A DNA stretch of 6,830 bases, taken from an uncultured Lachnoclostridium sp. GTDB taxonomy: Bacteria > Bacillota > Clostridia > Lachnospirales > Lachnospiraceae. This document shows positions 1 to 5,992 of this stretch, piece after piece (position 1 is the first letter of the stretch; each line of letters opens with the position of its first letter). The translations under genes were made by a program, and so were the position numbers. The DNA lies in NCBI GenBank assembly GCA_958425285.1, contig CATZVV010000100.1:1-6830 (forward strand), given 5' to 3'. The notes under the pieces were generated by a model. It was not told where the DNA came from. It did not search any database and was given only the letters and a program-made list of their open reading frames with translations.

Positions 1-1143
1 GGGATTGCAGTTGCTGATGGTCAGTGCATGATTATTGTAGAACAAGGTAAAATTGTCGAGGTGTGTGCCGAACCGGGTGAATTTACATATGACACTTCGA
101 CAGAACCAAGTATCTTTTCAGGCAGCCTGGGCGAAAGTATTAAACAGACTTTTATGACAATAGGGAAACGTTTTACATACGGAGGCGATACCGGAAAAGA
201 CCAGCGAGTCTATTATTTTAATACAAAAGAATTGATTGATAATAAATTTGGTACCCCAAATCCAATTCCATTCCGCGTTGTCGACCGGAATATTGGTTTG
301 GACATTGATGTCTCTGTACGCTGCAGTGGTGTATATTCATATAAAATTGTAAATCCACTTTTATTTTATACTAATGTATGCGGAAATATAGAGAGCGAAT
401 ACACAAGAAATGAAATTGAAGGCCAGTTAAAAACAGAGTTTATCAGTGCTTTACAACCAGCCTTTGCCAAAATCTCAGAAATGGAAGTACGGCCAAGTGC
501 GATTCCAGGTCATGCTGAAGAGTTATCTGAAGCAATGAATCAGGCTTTAACAAAAAAATGGACTGAATTACGTGGTCTGGCTGTTGTATCTATTGCAATG
601 AATCCAATTACCCTGCCAGAGGAAGATGCAGAAATGATTAAAACAGCGCAAAAAAGTGCTATTATGCGTGATCCTTCCATGGCAGCTGCTACATTAGTTG
701 GCGCACAAGCCGATGCAATGAAGGCTGCTGCGTCAAATGAAAATGGAGCTATGATGGGCTTTATGGGCATGGGCATGGCAACTCAAGCAGGTGGTATGAA
801 TGCGCAAAGCCTGTACCAGATGGGAGCCGAGCAACAGGCAGCCAGACAGCAAACACCTGCCACACCAACGGGGAATAACTGGACTTGTTCCTGCGGCACA
901 ACAAATACAGGAAAATTCTGCCAAGACTGTGGCGCACCAAAGCCGGTACCGGCAGATGGATGGACCTGCTCCTGCGGCACATTAAATAAAGGTAAGTTTT
1001 GCCAGAACTGCGGCACACCAAAGCCTGCCGATGCACCTCTCTATAAATGCGATAAATGTGGCTGGGAGCCGGAAGACCCTCTAAACCCTCCGAAGTTTTG
1101 TCCGGAATGCGGAGATATATTTGATTGCAATGACATAAAATAG
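1..1143 (+). CDS. SPFH-domain protein with three C-terminal zinc ribbons (YdjI-like), 5' partial
   Basis: The frame is open from the first base, and 380 codons are visible. The first in-frame ATG (28) lies inside the conserved SPFH start region (GQCMIIVEQGKIVEV), so the true start is upstream of the window. The SPFH (stomatin/prohibitin/flotillin) core covers about nt 1-640, followed by a helical stretch and a Met/Gly-rich segment near 745-800 (MMGFMGMGMA). The C-terminus holds two near-identical ribbons of the form WTCSCGTxNxGKFCQxCG (Cys codons at 886, 892, 919, 928 and at 967, 973, 1000, 1009). A third, rubredoxin-like ribbon follows (Cys at 1048, 1057, 1099, 1108). The protein has no signal peptide or membrane helix in view, so a peripheral cytoplasmic membrane scaffold is likely. 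In B. subtilis the related YdjI works with YdjG and YdjH to tie the PspA homologue to the membrane. The same partner types follow here, 34 bases downstream. Family assignment is firm; the stress role is inferred. Confidence 0.88.
   Translation, partial: GIAVADGQCMIIVEQGKIVEVCAEPGEFTYDTSTEPSIFSGSLGESIKQTFMTIGKRFTYGGDTGKDQRVYYFNTKELIDNKFGTPNPIPFRVVDRNIGLDIDVSVRCSGVYSYKIVNPLLFYTNVCGNIESEYTRNEIEGQLKTEFISALQPAFAKISEMEVRPSAIPGHAEELSEAMNQALTKKWTELRGLAVVSIAMNPITLPEEDAEMIKTAQKSAIMRDPSMAAATLVGAQADAMKAAASNENGAMMGFMGMGMATQAGGMNAQSLYQMGAEQQAARQQTPATPTGNNWTCSCGTTNTGKFCQDCGAPKPVPADGWTCSCGTLNKGKFCQNCGTPKPADAPLYKCDKCGWEPEDPLNPPKFCPECGDIFDCNDIK
880..1032 (+). repeat. In-gene tandem duplication of an 81-bp zinc-ribbon unit
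   Basis: Two adjacent in-frame units begin at the Trp codons at 880 and 961, exactly 81 bases (27 codons) apart. Each reads W-T-C-S-C-G-T, then GKFCQ(D/N)CG(A/T)PKP. Most differences are at third codon positions, which suggests a duplication kept under protein-level selection. The second unit is a few codons shorter at its end and runs into the third, diverged ribbon. Confidence 0.85.
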
Positions 1144-1162
1144 CAAAAATTGTACTTATAAA

Positions 1163-1170
1163 AAAGGAGG
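1163..1170 (+). promoter_or_regulatory. Ribosome binding site that fixes a TTG start
   Basis: AAAGGAGG lies 7 bases before TTG at 1178, in the 34-base gap after the SPFH gene. No in-frame ATG precedes the CPACGG zinc-ribbon motif, so the TTG is the only start that keeps the first ribbon. Confidence 0.8.
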
Positions 1171-1177
1171 TTGTTGT

Positions 1178-2263
1178 TTGAGTACTTTATTAGAATACAA
1201 ATGTCCTGCCTGTGGTGGAGCAATCGAATTCGACAGCGGATTGCAAAAAATGAAATGTCCATTCTGCGATACTGAATTTGACGTAGAAACCCTGAAAGAA
1301 CTGGATGATGAACTTCAAAAAGAAGGACCGGATGATATGAGTTGGGAAACAGAAGCCGGAAGTGAATGGGAAGATGGCGAAACTGACGGCATGGCTGTTT
1401 ATGTATGTAAATCCTGTGGCGGTGAAATCATTGGAGACGAAACCATGGCTGCTACTAATTGTCCGTTTTGTGATAATCCTGTTGTTTTTGCCAAACAATT
1501 TTCAGGCGACCTTCGACCGGATTACGTAATCCCGTTTAAGCTAGATAAAAAAGCTGCTACTGAAGGATTAAAAAAACATCTCTCAGGAAAACGGCTTTTA
1601 CCTAAGGTATTTAAAAATGAAAACCACATTGATGAGGTGAAAGGCGTCTATGTTCCTTTTTGGTTATTTGATACGGATGCAAATGCACATATTCGTTACA
1701 AAGCAACCAAAACCCGTATGTGGAGTGACAGCAATTATAATTATACCGAAACAAGCCACTATTCAGTAATCCGTGAAGGTAATCTGGGATTTGAACGGGT
1801 TCCGGTTGATGGCTCTTCGCAGATGGAAGATGACCTAATGGAATCCATTGAACCATATAACTTTAATGATGCAGTCGACTTCCAAACCGCCTACCTCGCA
1901 GGATACCTTGCAAACCGTTATGATGTTACGGCAGATGCCAGTATAACCCGTGCCAATGAGCGCGTAAAACAAAGTACTGAAAAAATGTTTGCTTCTACCG
2001 TTACCGGATTTAGTACAGTAATACCAGAAAGCAGCAGTATCCGATTATCAAACGGGAAAGCAAATTATGCCCTTTACCCTGTATGGATATTAAATACAAC
2101 ATGGAACAATAAAAAATACACCTTTGCTATGAATGGGCAAACCGGAAAGTTTGTCGGAAATCTTCCCATTGATAAAGGTGCCTGCCTGAAATGGCTGGCA
2201 ATGCTTACTCCTTTATTCACTGCGGTTGCAATGGCAATATTTTGGCTTATGTGGTTGCTATAG
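1178..2263 (+). CDS. Double zinc-ribbon protein with C-terminal membrane anchor (YdjG-like)
   Basis: The protein has 361 residues and starts at TTG. It begins with a TFIIB-type zinc ribbon (C9-C12 and C27-C30, CPACGG...CPFC). An acidic linker (about 35-70) leads to a second ribbon (C77-C80 and C95-C98, CKSCGG...CPFC). The middle part carries family motifs such as YVPFWLFD (158-165) and YPVWIL...FAMNGQTGKFVG (300-327). One hydrophobic helix (about 338-361) ends the protein, so the body should face the cytoplasm as a tail-anchored protein. Such proteins are often mislabelled as PriA-like helicases or DNA-binding proteins; no helicase motif is present. In B. subtilis the YdjG family acts with YdjH and YdjI in PspA membrane recruitment. 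It sits between the SPFH gene and the TPM gene, 11 bases before the latter, so co-transcription is likely. Family is clear; biochemical role is inferred. Confidence 0.87.
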   Translation: MSTLLEYKCPACGGAIEFDSGLQKMKCPFCDTEFDVETLKELDDELQKEGPDDMSWETEAGSEWEDGETDGMAVYVCKSCGGEIIGDETMAATNCPFCDNPVVFAKQFSGDLRPDYVIPFKLDKKAATEGLKKHLSGKRLLPKVFKNENHIDEVKGVYVPFWLFDTDANAHIRYKATKTRMWSDSNYNYTETSHYSVIREGNLGFERVPVDGSSQMEDDLMESIEPYNFNDAVDFQTAYLAGYLANRYDVTADASITRANERVKQSTEKMFASTVTGFSTVIPESSSIRLSNGKANYALYPVWILNTTWNNKKYTFAMNGQTGKFVGNLPIDKGACLKWLAMLTPLFTAVAMAIFWLMWLL

Positions 2264-2267
2264 GAGG
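2262..2267 (+). promoter_or_regulatory. Ribosome binding site overlapping the upstream stop codon
   Basis: AGGAGG begins inside the TAG stop of the zinc-ribbon gene (2261-2263) and lies 7 bases before ATG at 2275. The overlap suggests translational coupling and argues against the longer frame that opens at 2191. Confidence 0.75.
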
Positions 2268-2274
2268 AGGCAGA

Positions 2275-3117
2275 ATGAAAAAACGAATTATATCAATACT
2301 GTTTATCGCAATGATTTGCGCAGTAAACGTTTTATTTTTTACTACATCGACTACATACATTTCAGCAACTCAAAAAAATGAAATTCCTGAAGAGCGCCAG
2401 CTGCCACGACTAGTGGATGACGCTGACCTACTCAGTGATTCGGAGGAAGAACAACTTCTTACCAGGCTGGATCAAATCAGCGAACAACAAAAATGTGATG
2501 TAGCAATTGTAACAATTAATGAACTTGAAAATACATCTGCCACTGCATATGCAGATGATTTCTTTGATTATAACGGTTATGGTATTGGCTCAAACAAAGA
2601 TGGAATTTTACTTCTTATTAGCAAAACAGACCGTGATTGGGCAATCTCAACGCATGGTTCGGGAATCAATGCATTTACCGATGCCGGTCAGGAATATATG
2701 GTTGATACATTTAAGCCCTATCTTAGCGATGATAAATATTATAAGGCCTTCGACAAATTTGCCAGTCTTTGTGATGAATTTTTAACACAGGCAGCAACCG
2801 GAACTCCATTTGATAATGGAAATCTTCCAAGGGGTATGTTTGAACTTGGAAAAAACCTTCTTTTCTCTGTCGGTTTCGGACTTCTTGCCGCCATTATTGT
2901 CATAATCGTCATGGCACTGAAGCTTAAATCCGTTGGTCAGCAGTCTACTGCCACAGACTATATACGGCAAGATAGTCTGGAAATTACCAAGAGCCATGAA
3001 ATATTTCTTTATAACACAGTAAGCCGAACCAAAAAAGAAAGTGAATCTTCCTCTGGCAGCAGTACCCATACCAGTTCATCCGGAGAAACACACGGAGGTT
3101 CCAGCGGAAGTTTTTAA
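2275..3117 (+). CDS. TPM-domain membrane protein (YgcG/YdjH-like)
   Basis: The protein has 280 residues. The ATG at 2275 was chosen because it has an AGGAGG site 7 bases upstream and opens directly into a signal sequence (MKKR, then hydrophobic residues 5-22; possible cleavage near 31). An in-frame ATG at 2191 would put coding sequence inside the previous gene. The TPM domain spans about 46-171 (LVDDADLLSDSEEEQL, DVAIVTIN, DFFDYNGYG, DGILLLIS, WAISTHGSG). A membrane helix follows at about 195-217, and a Ser/Gly/Thr-rich tail ends in GGSSGSF, as is common in this family. The TPM domain should be outside the cell and the tail inside. TPM domains have been linked to phosphatase-like activity in plants and to photosystem or membrane-complex upkeep; the activity here is unknown. 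It closes the three-gene operon whose B. subtilis counterparts (YdjG, YdjH, YdjI) work with PspA. Confidence 0.87.
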   Translation: MKKRIISILFIAMICAVNVLFFTTSTTYISATQKNEIPEERQLPRLVDDADLLSDSEEEQLLTRLDQISEQQKCDVAIVTINELENTSATAYADDFFDYNGYGIGSNKDGILLLISKTDRDWAISTHGSGINAFTDAGQEYMVDTFKPYLSDDKYYKAFDKFASLCDEFLTQAATGTPFDNGNLPRGMFELGKNLLFSVGFGLLAAIIVIIVMALKLKSVGQQSTATDYIRQDSLEITKSHEIFLYNTVSRTKKESESSSGSSTHTSSSGETHGGSSGSF

Positions 3118-3139
3118 CGCAAGCTACAGTCAAAATGTC

Positions 3140-3168
3140 TTGTATATAGGCATCCTTCATGCTAATAT
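3140..3168 (+). promoter_or_regulatory. Predicted promoter of the secreted esterase gene
   Basis: A TTGTAT -35-like hexamer (3140-3145) and a TAATAT -10-like hexamer (3163-3168) are 17 bases apart, and TGC just before the -10 gives an extended -10. The hexamers themselves are imperfect. Its position 36 bases before the ATG at 3205 suits a sigma-A promoter with a short leader. Not proven by sequence alone. Confidence 0.45.
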
Positions 3169-3170
3169 AC
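3142..3170. repeat. Near-perfect inverted repeat overlapping the esterase promoter
   Basis: Left arm 3142-3153 (GTATATAGGCAT) pairs with right arm 3159-3170 (ATGCTAATATAC) around a 5-base loop. Eleven of 12 positions can pair, one as G-T, with a single A-A mismatch. The arms cover the predicted -35 and -10. No T-run follows, so a repressor operator is a better reading than an intrinsic terminator, but a weak terminator or processing hairpin for the upstream operon cannot be excluded. Confidence 0.55.
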
Positions 3171-3204
3171 GAAATAAATAATAATTACCAAGGGGGAAAA
3201 TCTT

Positions 3205-4884
3205 ATGAAATTAACGAAAAGGTTTGGAGGGGTGATACTTAGCATCGTCATGGTACTGTCATTACTTGTTCCATTCAGTAGTACAGCCGCTAAGTTACCT
3301 AAAATAAGCAAAAACCGTGTAACTGTATATGTAGGAAACACAACAACTCTAAAGCTGAAAAATGTTTCCAAAAAAGCAAAGGTTACCTGGAAATCCAAGT
3401 CAAAGAAAGTTGTAAAAATTACCAAATCCACTAAGAAGTCTGTAAAGATTAAAGGTGTCAAAGCGGGTAAAACATCCGTAATCGCTAAGTATAAATTAGG
3501 GAAAACAAAGAAAACGCTTTCTTGTAAAGTAACTGTTAAAAAGAAGGTACCAAATAACCAGAAGGTTACCTTACAGCCAGCTCAGTCTCCTGCTGCAACA
3601 GCAGCAATCAATACACCAAATGCTACCGTATCAGCAACACCGAATGTATCAGCAACACCGAATGTTACCGTATCACCCGGCATAACAACAACACCTGATG
3701 CATCCAGTACCCCTGCTGCAACAGAAGAGACATATAGCTGGGTAACAACATGGGGAACAGCAGAAGAAAAATGTGATACAACAGATAATGCAATGCCTCA
3801 GATGGCACTTGAAGATTCAACGGTTCGCCAGATTATCCGTGTTACAACAAGCGGCGACAAACTAAGACTCAGACTCTCTAATCAGTACGGCGAAAGCGAC
3901 GTTAATATCCGCTCGCTTCATCTTGCCAAACAGGTAAAGGCAGATGCCTCTACTATTGACTCATCAACAGATACTGCAGTAACCGTGAACGGCCAAGAGG
4001 AATTCGTAATTCCTAAAGGTAAGGTTATCATAACAGATTCGGTTGATTTCAGCGTAGATGCACTTGACAATGTCGCAGTATCCGCCTACTTTGGCGAGGC
4101 ACCATCAAAAAACATAACCGGTCACAGAGGGGCAAGGGCAACAACATACCAGGTTTCCGGTAATCAGGTTTCTGAAGAGACACTTTCATCTTATAAAACA
4201 ACAACAAGCTGGTTCTTCTTAGCTGATGTATCCCTATGGTCACCTGAGGGAAGCAAAGCAGTCATATGCTTCGGAGATTCTATTACAGATGGTTACGGAA
4301 CAGATGCCACTTACCTTGGCAAGAAACCGGATAGTTATACAAGATGGGGTGATTATTTTGCCAAGAGACTTCAGGCAAATGAAGGAACAACCCGTATATC
4401 CGTCGTCAATGAAGGAATCGGCGCAAACTCAATTCTTGGTTCTTATCCTACAGATGCAGGTAGGGACAGATTTTCAAGAGACCTTTTGGAACACGATGGT
4501 GTAGGATATTGTATCATTTTATTTGGAGTAAATGATCTGAATAAACTTCAGGATACAAGCAAGTATGATTTACTTCTCCCTGAATATCAAAAGATGGTTA
4601 AGCTTTGCCATGACAATGGAATTAAAGTTTATGGTGCACCAATTCTTCCATTTGGAACAAGTGGCTACTATAGTGATTCTTCAGAAGAGGTCAGAACAAT
4701 GATTAATAACTGGATGCGTTCAACCGACTCTGAGATGGACGGCATTATTGACTTCGAAAGTGCCGTAGCAGATCCTTCTAATCCAAAGAATGTTTTAGAA
4801 GCATATACGCATGATGATGGACTACATCCTTATGATGGATACAGTGTAATGGCAGATGCGATTGACTTAAAGATGTTTGAATAA
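3205..4884 (+). CDS. Secreted SGNH/GDSL esterase (XynE-like) with lysine-rich Ig-like domain
   Basis: The protein has 559 residues. The ATG at 3205 has AGGGGG 8 bases upstream. Residues 1-29 form a signal peptide (MKLTKR, hydrophobic core, likely cut after STAA). Residues 30-114 form a bacterial Ig-like (Big_2-type) domain with 29 Lys and no Asp or Glu. Residues 115-176 are a Thr/Pro/Ala/Asn linker. Residues 177-350 match the beta-rich N-terminal part of XynE-like SGNH proteins (WVTTWGTA, LRLRLSNQYGE). The hydrolase carries block I GDSITDG with nucleophile S359, block II G406 (EGIGANS), block III N443 (GVNDL) and block V DGLHP with D538 and H541. All catalytic residues are present. XynE-like enzymes are acyl hydrolases linked to xylan breakdown, so removal of acetyl or other acyl groups from plant polysaccharide is likely. 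The substrate is not decided by the sequence. No LPXTG, dockerin or SLH motif is seen; the basic domain may hold it to the wall. Confidence 0.9.
   Translation: MKLTKRFGGVILSIVMVLSLLVPFSSTAAKLPKISKNRVTVYVGNTTTLKLKNVSKKAKVTWKSKSKKVVKITKSTKKSVKIKGVKAGKTSVIAKYKLGKTKKTLSCKVTVKKKVPNNQKVTLQPAQSPAATAAINTPNATVSATPNVSATPNVTVSPGITTTPDASSTPAATEETYSWVTTWGTAEEKCDTTDNAMPQMALEDSTVRQIIRVTTSGDKLRLRLSNQYGESDVNIRSLHLAKQVKADASTIDSSTDTAVTVNGQEEFVIPKGKVIITDSVDFSVDALDNVAVSAYFGEAPSKNITGHRGARATTYQVSGNQVSEETLSSYKTTTSWFFLADVSLWSPEGSKAVICFGDSITDGYGTDATYLGKKPDSYTRWGDYFAKRLQANEGTTRISVVNEGIGANSILGSYPTDAGRDRFSRDLLEHDGVGYCIILFGVNDLNKLQDTSKYDLLLPEYQKMVKLCHDNGIKVYGAPILPFGTSGYYSDSSEEVRTMINNWMRSTDSEMDGIIDFESAVADPSNPKNVLEAYTHDDGLHPYDGYSVMADAIDLKMFE
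3628..3663 (+). repeat. Perfect 18-bp tandem repeat in the linker
   Basis: GTATCAGCAACACCGAAT occurs twice back to back and encodes VSATPN twice, in the Thr/Pro/Ala linker of the esterase. Diverged relatives flank it (ATVSATPN before, VTVSPG after). Exact in-frame repeats like this can change linker length by slippage. Confidence 0.85.
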
Positions 4885-4912
4885 ATAGACTTAGATTGTT
4901 TTAAAATGGTCA

Positions 4913-4983
4913 AAAAATCCACAGATCGGCTCAAGCAGAAGTAAGACTTCATATCAAATGCTCGAACTGATTTGTGGATTTTT
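4913..4983. terminator. Long bidirectional terminator between convergent genes
   Basis: Perfect 11-bp arms (4913-4923 with 4973-4983) place an A-run on the left and a T-run on the right, so a U-tract forms in transcripts from either strand. The stem continues with few mismatches (4924-4937 with 4959-4972), and an inner hairpin, GAAGT/ACTTC (4938-4950), caps it. It lies 28 bases after the esterase stop and 22 bases after the stop of the convergent peptidase gene. Confidence 0.8.
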
Positions 4984-5005
4984 CTTAATTTTGAACAATG
5001 CCCAA

Positions 5006-5827
5006 TTATTTTGGCTTCACCCATCTGCCTGTCATTCGATTGGCTTTCCATTCATTTCGTTTTTCATCATATTTATTGACAAGCAAAAGCTGCTTTGGAC
5101 TGCTCATTTTTAAGGCCTTATACACCGTTTTTAGTGGAATACGGCTGCGATTTCGCTTCAAATCGCCTGAATCTCCCAAAAAGATGGTATCTTCTTTTTC
5201 ATCATATAAAAACAAAGTCACATAATGTCCTGGTGTATCCTCCCAGTAAGAATCATCATTGTAACTACTTACAAGGGCAATGGTGCTTTCTGACCGTTTT
5301 ATCATTTCCTGAAATTCTTTATACGTAACAGGCTTTTCTTCAAGTCGACAAGTGAATCCAGTATACTCCAGTGTTGTTAGCATGCACTCCCATGGAATCG
5401 CTCCGCCGCCTCCATAACCAGAAACTTTTTTCGCATATTCATACATATCCAGGGGTGAGCACTGATACTTCGTTAATGTAGAATAAATATTTGCCATACA
5501 GCATAATCCACACCCAAATCCCCCAAAAGAACCTCCATCCACGAAAAGTCTTCCCCAGCTTCCGGAATACGCCTTCCTCTTTTCCCATGCCTTAGGTCCC
5601 TGAAAGTATGTTACAATACTCTCTTCCGGATTTGGCGTAATTTCAGGTACCGGTGTTTCAGATGAGGCAGCAGACTTTACTGCAGCCTGTGTAGCAGCAT
5701 CCAATGAAGAGGTTGCCTGCACAGGAATATCTTCCTCTCTCTCCTGTAAAATTATCAATCCTGTAAAAACAACAAAAATTAATACTATTATTCCAAACCA
5801 TATTTTTTTTCTGTTTTGTAAATTCAA
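5006..5827 (-). CDS. Membrane-anchored C39-like cysteine peptidase
   Basis: The protein has 273 residues and starts at TTG (complement of 5825-5827). An in-frame TGA lies 18 bases upstream and there is no in-frame ATG near it. A basic N-terminus (MNLQNRKK) precedes one membrane helix (about 9-27), with no cleavage site that stands out, so the enzyme is probably anchored outside the cell. A Ser/Ala/Thr/Pro stalk (about 37-68) leads to a Peptidase_C39_2-like domain (about 70-252). The catalytic Cys is probably C106 in GFGCGLCCMANIYSTL, the His H201 in GHYVTL, and the Asp D219 in LGDSGD. The motif GCGLCC replaces the commoner GCGPTS and adds C109 and C110; I remember this form from Lachnospiraceae. 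Unlike bacteriocin-exporter C39 domains, there is no ABC transporter fusion. Its substrate is unknown, possibly surface or cell-wall peptides. It is convergent with the esterase. Confidence 0.8.
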   Translation of the reverse strand: MNLQNRKKIWFGIIVLIFVVFTGLIILQEREEDIPVQATSSLDAATQAAVKSAASSETPVPEITPNPEESIVTYFQGPKAWEKRKAYSGSWGRLFVDGGSFGGFGCGLCCMANIYSTLTKYQCSPLDMYEYAKKVSGYGGGGAIPWECMLTTLEYTGFTCRLEEKPVTYKEFQEMIKRSESTIALVSSYNDDSYWEDTPGHYVTLFLYDEKEDTIFLGDSGDLKRNRSRIPLKTVYKALKMSSPKQLLLVNKYDEKRNEWKANRMTGRWVKPK

Positions 5828-5834
5828 TTTTATT

Positions 5835-5844
5835 CTTTCCTCTC
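5835..5844 (-). promoter_or_regulatory. Ribosome binding site for the TTG-started peptidase gene
   Basis: On the minus strand GAGAGGAAAG lies 7 bases from the TTG when measured from its last base, or 11 bases when measured from the GAGG core. The spacing is slightly long. The out-of-frame ATG at 5846 overlaps this site, which makes the start less certain than usual. Confidence 0.5.
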
Positions 5845-5883
5845 ATTTGTACACATCCTTGGAACATAATCATAACTGTAAAA

Positions 5884-5913
5884 AGTGTATCATACTTTAT
5901 CATAGGTTGTAAA
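5884..5913 (-). promoter_or_regulatory. Predicted promoter of the peptidase gene
   Basis: Reading the minus strand, TTTACA (5913-5908) and TACACT (5889-5884) are 18 bases apart, directly after the T-run of the upstream terminator. A 10-base near-repeat (TATGATAAAG, TATGATACAC) lies between and over them and gives other possible -10 elements. The start would lie about 50 bases before the TTG. Confidence 0.4.
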
Positions 5914-5915
5914 CG

Positions 5916-5970
5916 AAAAAAGACTGCCATACGTACCGAATTTATCCAGTAACGCATAGTAGTCTTTTTT
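5916..5970 (-). terminator. Rod-like terminator hairpin after the 61-residue gene
   Basis: Arms 5916-5925 and 5961-5970 pair perfectly over 10 bp (AAAAAAGACT with AGTCTTTTTT). Pairing continues inward to about 5934 and 5952 with two mismatches. On the minus strand a T6 tract ends the structure, so it should stop transcripts from the small gene and the ABC permease gene before the peptidase promoter. The mirrored A/T tracts could allow termination from the plus side as well. Confidence 0.72.
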
Positions 5971-5992
5971 AACCTGTCAGAATGCCCGGTTC

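Noticed and set aside
28..30. ATG at 28 as the start of the SPFH gene
   Set aside because: The frame is open upstream to base 1, the bases before it show no ribosome binding site, and the ATG falls inside the conserved N-terminal SPFH strand, so the gene is partial.
733..1036. Overlapping minus-strand frames opposite the zinc-ribbon repeats
   Set aside because: They arise because the repeated Cys/Gly codons give few stops on the other strand; no start signal or recognisable protein is seen.
1190..1498. 102-codon minus-strand frame opposite the zinc-ribbon gene
   Set aside because: It mirrors a well-supported coding frame, has no ribosome binding site and has no recognisable motif.
2191..2274. 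Longer TPM-gene frame opening at ATG 2191
   Set aside because: It lies inside the zinc-ribbon gene, lacks a ribosome binding site, and would put a non-secretory stretch before a clear signal sequence at 2275.
3142..3170. Intrinsic terminator for the three-gene operon
   Set aside because: The hairpin is good but no T-run follows on the plus strand and its arms coincide with promoter-like hexamers, so I call it a dyad over the promoter.
5658..5957. 99-codon minus-strand frame overlapping the peptidase start
   Set aside because: Its first ATG lies within the terminator hairpin and its end overlaps the peptidase stalk out of frame. Only the part from ATG 5846 to the A8 tract is of interest, and that is reported separately.
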